From: SZUA-318 sp964412015
GTDB taxonomy: Bacteria > Gemmatimonadota > Gemmatimonadetes > Longimicrobiales > Gaopeijiaceae
Assembly (NCBI GenBank): GCA_964412015.1
Contig: CAYPMO010000003.1
Coordinates: 1-64,000, forward strand
Length of the DNA: 64,000 nucleotides
Direction: 5' to 3'
Positions 49,759-57,457 of the stretch are shown here, one piece after another. Each line of letters begins with the position of its first letter. Within the stretch, counting starts at the first letter, position 1. Position numbers and translations under genes: made by a program. The notes under the pieces are model-generated. The model did not search any database and had not been told where the DNA came from. It saw only the letters and a program-made list of their open reading frames with translations.

Positions 49759-50345
49759 TGATTGCCGCGGACCTGTCGGCGAGGGGAATCGACCCCCTCC
49801 GGTACGTCTCGGAGTCGGAGCTCCACGAGCGGTACGACGCATACCGGAGGCGCCAGGCCGCGCGTCTCGTGCAGATGCTCCCCAGAGAAGCTGTGCGGCC
49901 GCTCTACCGGAGGGCGCGGGACGAGACGGCCCGTTCCGGTGAGGCGGGTCTGGACGATCGGGACCCCCTCGCGCTGCTCCTGCGCTGGTGCGAACGACTG
50001 CTGCCGCTTCCCCCGTTCGGCGTCTGGCTGGACGATCTGCGACGATTCCCCGACGGGCACTTCGCCGACGTCGAGGAGTCCGCCGGCGGCCCGACCGCCG
50101 ACGCTCCGTCCACCATGGAGGTGCGTTCCCTCGAGGTACGGGGCAAGCCATGGCTCGCCCGCCTGCGGTCGTTCCGTGAGGCCGGGTTGTGGAGGGGCTA
50201 CATCGCGTTCGAGGAGGAGGGCTCGGGTCGCGTCCACCGGACTGCGGCGGTGTTCTGCGAAGCGGACCCCGCGGAGCTCCGCGAGCGCTTCCTCTCGTTC
50301 GAACGCCCGGCTCTGGAAGCGTTCCTGCGCTCGGCTCTTCCCTGA
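49758..50345 (+). CDS. Unknown protein with LPPFxxW module followed by RTA module
   Basis: A 195-residue protein. Residues 18-105 form the module LHERYDAYRRRQAARLV ... LLPLPPFGVWLDDLRRFP. Residues 120-195 form the second module (EVRGKPWLARLRSFREAGLW, HRTAAVFCEADPAELRERF, ending FLRSALP). The same two modules occur in the order RTA then LPPFxxW in the divergent protein at 47758. No enzyme motif is seen. It is coupled to the gene at 48871 by a one-base overlap. Confidence 0.72.
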   Translation: MIAADLSARGIDPLRYVSESELHERYDAYRRRQAARLVQMLPREAVRPLYRRARDETARSGEAGLDDRDPLALLLRWCERLLPLPPFGVWLDDLRRFPDGHFADVEESAGGPTADAPSTMEVRSLEVRGKPWLARLRSFREAGLWRGYIAFEEEGSGRVHRTAAVFCEADPAELRERFLSFERPALEAFLRSALP

Positions 50346-50721
50346 GTCGTTTTTTCCGAAAAATCTCGTCACCTTCCCGTCACGGTTCCGCTTCGGGCCG
50401 GCGGCGGAAGTCCGCCTCGGGTATGGATTTTCCCTCGCGGAAGCCGCGTCCTCGGCGAGTCGTGCACGCGCACGGGAACAGGTGGTTTTGGCCAGATGCG
50501 TAAATGCTAACTCATTGTGACACAACAAGTTACGGATAAGCTGCGACCTGGTTCCCGGGCGAACAAAGGGGTTGCGCCGCCCGCGCGAGCGGTGTAACGT
50601 AGTCCTCACTTCGAGGAGGCCGGTTCGTTCGTGTCGCAGCCCTGCCCGCACCTCGGGCCGGAGACCGGCGCCCCAGAAAAGCCTGAAACCTCTACCTGCC
50701 GACCAAGGCCGAGGTGCGTCC
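50346..50721 (+). other. 376-base non-coding region before the RHH-like gene
   Basis: The left part has a short T6 run with an A5 complement (50350-50363) but no GC stem, so I do not call a terminator. In the middle lies an A/T-richer island around 50500-50545 that holds the promoter at 50515-50542. From there to the ATG there is an untranslated leader of about 170 bases with no clear ORF or strong hairpin. Confidence 0.45.
50515..50542 (+). promoter_or_regulatory. Candidate promoter of the RHH-like gene
   Basis: TTGTGA (50515-50520), 16 bases, then TAAGCT (50537-50542). The surrounding sequence is clearly A/T-richer than the genome around it. It would give a leader of about 170 bases. Confidence 0.5.
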
Positions 50722-50931
50722 ATGTGGGAGACGTGTTCCGTACAACTGAACGTGCGGTTGCCCCGCGACGTCGCGGCGCAGGCGGAGGAGGTCCAGAAGA
50801 ACGATCCCGAGTTCTTGAGCCGTGTCGTACTGTACGGATTGACGCGCCGCTCCATCTACCGTCACTTGCGTGAGCAGGAGCAGCAGGAGGCTTCGGGCCT
50901 GTCCAGGGAGGTAGCGCCTCCCCTTTCCTGA
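50722..50931 (+). CDS. Small ribbon-helix-helix-like protein
   Basis: A 69-residue protein with GAGGTG before the ATG at 50722. The core SVQLNVRLPRDVAAQAEEVQ followed by DPEFLSRVVLYGLTRRSIYRHL has the strand-helix-helix form of CopG/MetJ-like DNA-binding proteins. The tail is Glu/Gln-rich. It may repress its own or neighbouring promoters, including those of the unknown LPPFxxW genes on both sides. The long leader suggests regulation at RNA level. Confidence 0.68.
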   Translation: MWETCSVQLNVRLPRDVAAQAEEVQKNDPEFLSRVVLYGLTRRSIYRHLREQEQQEASGLSREVAPPLS

Positions 50932-50945
50932 GCCTTGCGCTTCCC

Positions 50946-51017
50946 GCCCCTTCGAGTCATAGGTGTTGCGCGATCGGACCTTCGGGCCGACGGTCGCGCG
51001 GCGCGACCCGAAGGGGC
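50946..51017 (+). terminator. Structured element with nested stems and UUCG loop, possible terminator
   Basis: A 9-bp outer stem GCCCCTTCG (50946-50954) pairs with CGAAGGGGC (51009-51017). Inside, GCGCGA pairs with TCGCGC and TCGG with CCGA around a CTTCGG tetraloop, with an asymmetric bulge. The 3' side runs into TCTTTCAT. It lies between the RHH-like gene and the short LPPFxxW gene. It could be a terminator with a large head, or a leader structure of the downstream gene. Confidence 0.5.
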
Positions 51018-51044
51018 TCTTTCATATCCAAGGGGAGTGACGTC

Positions 51045-51377
51045 GTGGACGAAGGGCAGGCGGGCCCGAGCGAGTCTCACGAGGTCCTGCGGGCCAAGTA
51101 CTTGGACTACTGCTCCGCCCAACTCGCGGATCTCCTGCTTTATCTCAGCCCCGACGAGATCTACCTCCTGGCTCAGCGGGCGCACCGCGAGAAGGGGAGT
51201 GAGGGCGAGCTCAGGTACGTCGAGATGGTTCGGCTCGCCACTGATTGGCTCTCGGGGAAGATCGCGCTTCCGCCCTTCGACGTCTGGCTCGCGGACTACC
51301 GCGCGCACCCCGACCGGTACGAGGAGTATTTCCTGGGACTCTGGGAGAGCGAGCCGGAGCCCTCGAAGGAAGGCTGA
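51045..51377 (+). CDS. Unknown protein with a single LPPFxxW module
   Basis: A 110-residue protein with GTG start and GGGGAG upstream. It is only the module shared with the proteins at 47758 and 49758: LRAKYLDYCSAQLADLL ... about 60 residues ... KIALPPFDVWLADYRAHPDRY. This supports the module being a folding unit by itself. The protein is acidic and soluble. It converges with ssb, leaving 13 bases between stops. Confidence 0.72.
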   Translation: MDEGQAGPSESHEVLRAKYLDYCSAQLADLLLYLSPDEIYLLAQRAHREKGSEGELRYVEMVRLATDWLSGKIALPPFDVWLADYRAHPDRYEEYFLGLWESEPEPSKEG

Positions 51378-51390
51378 GGGGGCCTCCGGG

Positions 51391-51837
51391 TCAGAACGGC
51401 AGGTCGTCGTCCGGCTCGGTCCTGGGCGGCTCGCCGCCCGCTCCGCCTCCGGATGCGCCGCCACCGCTCCCCCCGAATCCGCCGCCCGCTCCCCCCGCAC
51501 CGGAGCTGCCGCCGAGCATCACCATCTCGGTGACCACGATGTCCGTCCAGTACCGCGTGCCGCCCTGATCGTCCTGCGTCTGGGAGTACTCGAGGCGTCC
51601 CTCCACGTAGAGCTTGTCTCCCTTGTGTACCCACTGCTCCACGATGTCCACGAGGCGGCCGAAGAAGGTGAGGCGATGCCACTCGGTCTTCTCCTGTTGC
51701 TGGCCGTCGCGGCCCGACCATGAGCGATTGGTCGCGAGGGAGAGCTTGGCTACGCGGGCGCCACCGGAGGTCGCGCGAATCTCCGGGTCGTTCCCGACGT
51801 TGCCGATGAGCATGACCTTGTTGAGCGACCGACTCAT
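51391..51837 (-). CDS. ssb: Single-stranded DNA-binding protein
   Basis: A 148-residue protein from the ATG at 51837, with AGGAG 9 bases upstream. The OB-fold starts SRSLNKVMLIGNVGNDPEIR and continues with WHRLTFFGRLVDIVEQWVHKG and LYVEGRLEYSQ. The linker is Gly/Ser-rich and the acidic tip DDDLPF, the protein-interaction end of SSB, is intact. It binds single-stranded DNA as a tetramer in replication and repair. It diverges from the enoyl-CoA hydratase gene. Confidence 0.95.
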   Translation of the reverse strand: MSRSLNKVMLIGNVGNDPEIRATSGGARVAKLSLATNRSWSGRDGQQQEKTEWHRLTFFGRLVDIVEQWVHKGDKLYVEGRLEYSQTQDDQGGTRYWTDIVVTEMVMLGGSSGAGGAGGGFGGSGGGASGGGAGGEPPRTEPDDDLPF

Positions 51838-52027
51838 GGGAGAGCACTCCTGCTGGTACGGGGAGCCCGGCGGGACCAGGCGAAACGAGACCGACGGCGC
51901 CGGCGCCGATGCGCGCCGGAACGCGCTAAGGTAAGGGTCGGGCGGTCGTTTTTCCATTCCGCCGCGGTGCGCTATCTTGCTGCGTTCCGACCCGTCCGAC
52001 CTCGAGAATCCCGACAGCCCTGTTACC

Positions 52028-52813
52028 ATGTCCGATCTGCGCTACATCCGAGTGGAGTGGGACGGCGATCTGGCCGTCGTCAGCATCGACCGCCAAGACA
52101 AGCTGAACGCGCTCAACGCCGACGTGATCGCGGAACTGGGCCAGGTGTTCTCCGCCCTGGAGGGAGACGACAAGGTTCGCGGTGTGCTCCTCACCGGCGC
52201 GGGCGAGAAGGCGTTCGTCGCAGGGGCCGACATCGGCGAGCTCGCGAAGATGGACTCGATCTCCGGTGTCGGCGTGAGCCGCTCTGGCCAGAACGTGTTC
52301 CTGAAGATCGAGCGGTTCCCGAAGCCCGTGCTGGCCGCCGTCGGTGGGTACGCGCTCGGGGGAGGGTGCGAGCTGGCGTTGTCCTGCCACCTCCGCATTG
52401 CCGGCGACAACGCCCGCTTCGGGCTTCCCGAGGTCGGGTTGGGGATCATCCCGGGCTATGGGGGTACCGTCCGGCTCGCGCGGCTCGTGGGGCTGGGACG
52501 TGCGGTCGAGCTCACGCTCACCGGGGAGATGATCGGCGCGGAGCGCGCGCTCGAGATCGGGTTGGTGTCGGCGGTCGTGCCCCGTGCCGAGCTTCTCGAC
52601 CGCGCGAAGGAGCTCCTGCGGAAGGTGACGAAGAACGGGCCTTTGGCCGTGCGGATGGCGCTCGAGTCCGTCTACCGTGCCGTGGACGCCTCCACGCGCG
52701 AGGCCCTGGACCACGAGTCGTCGCTGTTCGGATTGCTCGCCTCGACCGGGGACATGAAGGAGGGGATGTCGGCGTTCCTGGAGAAGCGGAAACCCGACTT
52801 CAAGGGACGCTGA
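52028..52813 (+). CDS. Enoyl-CoA hydratase/isomerase-family protein
   Basis: A 261-residue crotonase-fold enzyme from the ATG at 52028. Both catalytic Glu positions are present: GGGCELALSCHLRIA and LPEVGLGIIPGYGGT, with the oxyanion loop GEKAFVAGADIGEL. It hydrates trans-2-enoyl-CoA in the cytoplasm, in fatty-acid or amino-acid breakdown. A -10-like TATCTT lies 49 bases upstream (51973-51978). It stands directly before recF, an unusual place for a metabolic gene. Confidence 0.92.
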   Translation: MSDLRYIRVEWDGDLAVVSIDRQDKLNALNADVIAELGQVFSALEGDDKVRGVLLTGAGEKAFVAGADIGELAKMDSISGVGVSRSGQNVFLKIERFPKPVLAAVGGYALGGGCELALSCHLRIAGDNARFGLPEVGLGIIPGYGGTVRLARLVGLGRAVELTLTGEMIGAERALEIGLVSAVVPRAELLDRAKELLRKVTKNGPLAVRMALESVYRAVDASTREALDHESSLFGLLASTGDMKEGMSAFLEKRKPDFKGR

Positions 52814-52980
52814 CGGAGTGCTTTTTTTCGCCTGAATCGCCCCCCCCTCCTCCGGCCGGGCCGATGCGGTGGAAGTCGTTGGCCCACAAGCATTTTTAGG
52901 GTCTGTGACGGGGTAGCCGGAAGGAGTCGGGAAGGTTAAATTTTCTCGATGCTGAGACGGCACCTCCGCACCGGCGTTCC

Positions 52981-54105
52981 GTGCGCCTGAAGCGGCTCGC
53001 GTTTCGCCATTTCCGGAACCTCGGGAACCAGGACCTGGAGATTCCGCCGGAAGGGGTCGCTCTCGTCGGCGACAACGCCCAAGGGAAGTCCAACCTCCTC
53101 GAGGCGGTCTATTACCTCGAGACCTTCCGGTCCTTCCGCGGGGCACGAGACGAGCAGCTCGTGGCCTTCGGTGAGGATGTGTTCCGCGTGGTCGGCACGC
53201 TGGAGCACGAGAACGAGGACAATGGGATCGTGCAGGTGGCGGCGGCCTTCCAGAAGAAGGGGAAGAGGAAGAAGGTGACCGTGGATGGGGTCGAATCCGA
53301 GCGAGTCGGGGACGCCTTGGGACGGCTCGCGGCCGTGGTGTTCGCGCCATCCGACGTGGAGATGGTGAGCGGAGGACCGGGTGAGCGGCGGAGGTTCCTC
53401 GACATCGTCCTGTCTCTCAGCGACCCGAGATACCTCCATGCCCTTCAGGACTTTCGGCGCGTCCTCCAGCGGCGGAACGCGTCGTTGAAGGAGGGCCTGC
53501 CCTTTGCGGTGGTCACCGCCTGGGATCCGGGCCTCGTGCGCAACGGCGCTGTGGTGACGAAGGCGCGGCGGGACTGGGTGGAGGAGCGGCGTGGGGCGTT
53601 CTGGGATTACTACGCGGCGGTGTCCGGTGGGCCCGGTGCGACGATGACGTTTCGCCCGAGCATCCCCATCGAGGGGGCCACATCGGAGGACGAAGTGGCC
53701 GAGGCCTACCGGGATGCCCTTGCTGCATCGGCGGAGCGTGAGCGCCGCTTGGGAACCACGGTGGTGGGGCCGCATCGCGACGAGCTCCTGTTGAGGCTCG
53801 AGGACGAAGGGGACGCGCTGGATCTGAGGGACTACGGGTCGGGAGGGCAGAGACGCACCGCGGCGCTGGCCCTCCGCCTCGTGGAGGCGAAGACGATCCG
53901 GGAGGTTCGGGGGCAGGAGCCCCTCATCCTCCTCGACGATGTCTTCGCCGAGCTGGATACCGGACGCGGCGAGCGGGTCATGGGGTTGATGGAGCGAGAG
54001 GAGACGGGCCAGGTGCTGCTCACGGCCCCGAAGGAGAGCGACGTGCGGATCCGGAGGGACCGGCTCGCCCGCTGGGGGATTGCCGGGGGGCGGGTCACCG
54101 CATGA
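52981..54105 (+). CDS. recF: DNA replication and repair protein RecF
   Basis: A 374-residue SMC-like ATPase with GTG start. It opens LKRLAFRHFRNL with Walker A GDNAQGKS (30-37), and has the signature region LRDYGSGGQRRTAALALRL and Walker B PLILLDDVFAELD. RecF loads RecA with RecO and RecR at gaps. The genes downstream are a DUF721 protein and gyrB, the usual order near the replication origin. The 167 bases upstream hold no gene and include a T7 run at 52823-52829 and an A/T-rich patch near 52938. Confidence 0.94.
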   Translation: MRLKRLAFRHFRNLGNQDLEIPPEGVALVGDNAQGKSNLLEAVYYLETFRSFRGARDEQLVAFGEDVFRVVGTLEHENEDNGIVQVAAAFQKKGKRKKVTVDGVESERVGDALGRLAAVVFAPSDVEMVSGGPGERRRFLDIVLSLSDPRYLHALQDFRRVLQRRNASLKEGLPFAVVTAWDPGLVRNGAVVTKARRDWVEERRGAFWDYYAAVSGGPGATMTFRPSIPIEGATSEDEVAEAYRDALAASAERERRLGTTVVGPHRDELLLRLEDEGDALDLRDYGSGGQRRTAALALRLVEAKTIREVRGQEPLILLDDVFAELDTGRGERVMGLMEREETGQVLLTAPKESDVRIRRDRLARWGIAGGRVTA

Positions 54106-54413
54106 CGGCGCGCGACACGGGGCCGGTCCGTTTGGGCGACGTCCTGGGGAGCGTGCTCGAGCGGCACGGGCTCGGAGACCAGGTGAAGCACATGGCGGTG
54201 CTGGATCTCTGGCCCGAGGTGGTAGGCGAGCACATCGCGGCCGCCACCCGGGCCAGGAGTGTGTCGGAGGCCACGCTGGTCGTCGAAGTACGATCGAGCG
54301 CGTGGCTGATGGAGTTGAACATGATGAAGGGCGATCTGCTGCAACGCGTCAACGAGCGCGTTCCGGATGCGCCCCTGCAGCGCCTGGTCTTCGTGCTGGC
54401 GGAGACGGAATAG
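54102..54413 (+). CDS. DUF721 protein (DciA-like)
   Basis: A 103-residue protein that overlaps the recF stop (ATGA). The DUF721 core is visible: LGDVLGSVLERHGLGDQVKH, LWPEVVGEHIAAATRA and LVVEVRSSAWLMELNMMKGDLLQRVN. DUF721 proteins are related to DciA, a loader of the replicative helicase, and sit between recF and gyrB in many bacteria. Function here is inferred from family and position. Confidence 0.88.
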   Translation: MTARDTGPVRLGDVLGSVLERHGLGDQVKHMAVLDLWPEVVGEHIAAATRARSVSEATLVVEVRSSAWLMELNMMKGDLLQRVNERVPDAPLQRLVFVLAETE

Positions 54414-54438
54414 GCGCGGAACTGCTCACGGAGCGGAT

Positions 54439-56385
54439 ATGGCGAGCAAGGGTAAGTCGAAAAGGCAGGAGGGCCGTGAGGCGTACACCGCGGGGCAGAT
54501 CCAGGTCCTGAAGGGCCTGGAAGCCGTGCGCAAGCGCCCGGGCATGTACGTCGGATCCACGTCGGCCCGGGGACTCCACCACCTCGTCTACGAGGTTGTG
54601 GACAACGCCGTGGACGAGGCGATGGCCGGGTTCTGCAGCGAGATCACCGTGACCATCCACGAAGACAATTCGGTCACGGTGAAGGACGACGGACGCGGCA
54701 TTCCGGTGGACCTGCATCCCCAGGAGAAGGTTCCGGGTGTGGAGCTGGCGATGACGACCCTTCACGCCGGGGGCAAGTTCGACAAGAGCACGTATAAGGT
54801 GTCGGGCGGTCTGCACGGTGTGGGCGTGTCCGTGGTGTGCGCGCTCTCCGAGAGCCTGGACGTCGAGATCGTCCGGGGCAGGAAGCGGTATCACCAGCGC
54901 TACGTCCGAGGCGTGAAGGCCAAGGAGCTCGAGGAGCTGGGAAGGGCGAAGGGGAGTGGGACCACCGTGACCTTCAAGCCCGACCCGCAGATCTTCACCG
55001 AGCTCGTCTACAGCTTCGAGGTCCTGTCGAACCGGCTCCGCGAGCTGGCATTCCTCAACAAGGGGCTCCAGATCGTCCTGGTGGACGAGCGCAACGGCAC
55101 GCCCGTGCGCGAGGAGTACCACTACGAAGGGGGACTGGCCGAGTACGTCACGTGGCTCCGGGGCCAGCGGGGGGCGCTGCACGACAAGGTATGCTATTTC
55201 GAGGTCTCCAGACCCGAAGCGGAGATCGAGCTCGCACTCCAGTACGATCAGGGATTCGCCGAGAACACCCACACCTTCGTGAACAACATCAACACGCACG
55301 AAGGCGGGACACACTTGACGGGGTTCAAGGCGGCCCTGACGCGCACCATCAACGACTACGCGCGGCGGAACGGCCTGTTCAGGAAGGACGAGGGCCTCTC
55401 CGGGGACGACGTGCGCGAGGGCCTCGTATGCGTGCTGAGTGTGCGGGTCATGGAGCCCCAGTTCGAGGGCCAGACGAAGACGAAGCTCGGCAACTCCGAG
55501 GTGCGCGGCGCCGTGGAAGCGGCGGTGAACGAGCAGCTCTCGATCTTCCTGGACGAGAACCCTCGCGCCGCGCGCGCGATCATCGAGAAGTCGCTCCAGG
55601 CGGCGCGCGCGCGAGAGGCCGCCCGCAAGGCTCGCGATCTGGCCCGGAAGAAAAGCGCGCTCGAAGGAGGCGTGCTCCCCGGGAAGCTCGCCGACTGCTC
55701 GATCTCCGACCCGACGCTGTGCGAGTTGTACCTGGTGGAGGGAGATTCCGCGGGCGGGAGCGCCAAGCAGGGCCGGGATCGCTCCTACCAGGCGATCCTT
55801 CCCCTCAAGGGAAAGATCCTCAACGTGGAGCGGGCCCGGATCGACAAGGTCCTGTCGAACGAAGAGATCCGGGCCATGATCACGGCCATCGGGACCGGCA
55901 TCAAGGACGACTTCGAGCTGGACAACGCGCGGTACCACAAGATCATCGTCATGACCGACGCCGACGTAGACGGGGCGCACATCCGCACGCTCCTGCTCAC
56001 GTTCTTCTTCCGTCAGATGCCCGAGCTGATCGAGGCGGGCATGGTCTACATCGCGCAGCCGCCGCTCTATCGGCTCTCGAAGGGCAAGCAGGAGCTGTAC
56101 GCGTACAGCGACGAGGAGCGCGACGAATACGTGAAGCGGCTGGGAGGAAAGGACGGTGACGGGAAGGGCGTGTCCGTCCAGCGCTACAAGGGCCTGGGCG
56201 AGATGAACCCGGACCAGCTCTGGAAGACGACCATGGATCCGGATGCGCGCACGATCCTGCGTGTGCAGATCGAGGACGCGGCGATCGCGTCGAACCTCTT
56301 CGACCGGCTCATGGGCGACGAGGTCGAGCCGCGCCGCGAGTTCATCGAGAAGAACGCGAGGTACGTGAGGAACCTGGACGTGTAG
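54439..56385 (+). CDS. gyrB: DNA gyrase subunit B
   Basis: A 648-residue protein from the ATG at 54439. The GHKL ATPase domain has VDNAVDEAMAG, DDGRGIPVDLH and GLHGVGVSVV. The TOPRIM domain has LVEGDSAGGSAKQGRDR and DADVDGAHIRTLLLTFFFRQ. The C-terminal part reads RYKGLGEMNPDQLWKTTMDP. It introduces negative supercoils with GyrA, encoded elsewhere. The length is normal for a gyrase B of the short type. It follows the DUF721 gene in the same operon. Confidence 0.96.
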   Translation: MASKGKSKRQEGREAYTAGQIQVLKGLEAVRKRPGMYVGSTSARGLHHLVYEVVDNAVDEAMAGFCSEITVTIHEDNSVTVKDDGRGIPVDLHPQEKVPGVELAMTTLHAGGKFDKSTYKVSGGLHGVGVSVVCALSESLDVEIVRGRKRYHQRYVRGVKAKELEELGRAKGSGTTVTFKPDPQIFTELVYSFEVLSNRLRELAFLNKGLQIVLVDERNGTPVREEYHYEGGLAEYVTWLRGQRGALHDKVCYFEVSRPEAEIELALQYDQGFAENTHTFVNNINTHEGGTHLTGFKAALTRTINDYARRNGLFRKDEGLSGDDVREGLVCVLSVRVMEPQFEGQTKTKLGNSEVRGAVEAAVNEQLSIFLDENPRAARAIIEKSLQAARAREAARKARDLARKKSALEGGVLPGKLADCSISDPTLCELYLVEGDSAGGSAKQGRDRSYQAILPLKGKILNVERARIDKVLSNEEIRAMITAIGTGIKDDFELDNARYHKIIVMTDADVDGAHIRTLLLTFFFRQMPELIEAGMVYIAQPPLYRLSKGKQELYAYSDEERDEYVKRLGGKDGDGKGVSVQRYKGLGEMNPDQLWKTTMDPDARTILRVQIEDAAIASNLFDRLMGDEVEPRREFIEKNARYVRNLDV

Positions 56386-56411
56386 AGGAGGAGGCGATCC
56401 GGGCGCGGGTC

Positions 56412-56441
56412 TTGGCGACTCCCGCCCGGCGCCCCTATCTT
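56412..56441 (+). promoter_or_regulatory. Candidate promoter of the cytochrome c gene
   Basis: TTGGCG (56412-56417), 18 bases, then TATCTT (56436-56441), followed by a leader of about 45 bases with AGGAG 8 bases before the ATG. A similar -10-like TATCTTG stands before the enoyl-CoA hydratase and the AddB-like genes. Confidence 0.5.
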
Positions 56442-56494
56442 GCGCCCTCGCGAGCCACTTCCCGGACCGACCCTCCCGGTCAGGAGACCCTCCC

Positions 56495-57457
56495 ATGACG
56501 AAGATCCTGAAGGTCCTCGTGTCCGTCGTGCCCGTCATGGTGCTTCTGGGCACCGGGGGGTTCGTGTGGGCGAAGCGCGCATCGTCGACCGTGCTGGCGC
56601 GGACGATCGAGACGCATGCGGTGGACTTCCCGATCCCGTTTCCGTTGGACTCCGCGGAGATGGCGCTCGCCAGAGTCGGAGGGGTATCGCCCGACTCCCT
56701 CGCGCTCGAGAGGGCGCTCGAACGGGGGCGGCACCTGGTGGAGTCCCGATACGCGTGCACGGAGTGCCACGGTCGGGACTTCGGGGGTGGGGTGATGGTG
56801 GACGATCCGATGCTCGGACGGATCCTCGGTCCGAACATCACGGCAGGCGCCGGAGGACGAACCGCGGCCTATACTCCCGCCGACTGGGATCGGATCGTGC
56901 GCCACGGCGTGCTTCCGGACGGGCGGCCGGCGCTCATGCCCTCCGAGGATTTCCGGCTCATGTCCGATGAGGAGCTTTCCGACATCGTCGCCTACGTTCG
57001 CTCGAGGTCTCCGGTGAACGACACCGTGGCACCGGTGACGCTGGGGCCCGTGGGCCTCGTCCTGGTCGCGACCGGGAAATTCACGCTTTCCGCCGACCTC
57101 CTCGAGAGCCACAGCTTGCCGCACGAACCCGTGCCCCCAACGGCGGAGGTGAGCGTCGAGTTCGGGCGGCACCTGGCGGGCGTGTGCATGGGATGCCACC
57201 GGGCGGAGCTGACGGGCGGACCGATCCCCGCCGGTGATCCCAGTTGGCCGCCGGCCACGGATCTGACAGCCGGCGGTCCCCTCGGGACATGGACCTACGA
57301 CGAGTTCGTGGCCGTGATGCGTGAGGGACGGCGTCCGGACGGAACGCCGCTGCGCGCGCCCATGGACATGGTCAACGGGTACTCCAGCCGCATGAGTGAC
57401 ACGGAGCTCGAGGCCCTCTGGACCTATCTGCGATCGCTTCCCAGGAGCGCGTCGTAG
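56495..57457 (+). CDS. Diheme cytochrome c, membrane-anchored
   Basis: A 320-residue protein. An N-terminal hydrophobic segment (residues 5-25) exports or anchors it. There are two heme sites: C88-x2-C91-H92 and C231-x2-C234-H235, with later Met candidates in LMPSEDFRLM and PMDMVNGYSS. It has the layout of tandem class I cytochrome c domains found in periplasmic oxidases and dehydrogenases. Electron partners are not encoded nearby. Its end overlaps the convergent ATPase gene by 34 bases. Confidence 0.88.
   Translation: MTKILKVLVSVVPVMVLLGTGGFVWAKRASSTVLARTIETHAVDFPIPFPLDSAEMALARVGGVSPDSLALERALERGRHLVESRYACTECHGRDFGGGVMVDDPMLGRILGPNITAGAGGRTAAYTPADWDRIVRHGVLPDGRPALMPSEDFRLMSDEELSDIVAYVRSRSPVNDTVAPVTLGPVGLVLVATGKFTLSADLLESHSLPHEPVPPTAEVSVEFGRHLAGVCMGCHRAELTGGPIPAGDPSWPPATDLTAGGPLGTWTYDEFVAVMREGRRPDGTPLRAPMDMVNGYSSRMSDTELEALWTYLRSLPRSAS

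Noticed and set aside
50350..50363. T6/A5 inverted repeat after the gene at 49758 considered as a terminator
   Set aside because: It has no GC-rich stem.
54837..56159. Long second frame inside gyrB
   Set aside because: It is a shadow frame rich in Arg and Gly, with no start signal.
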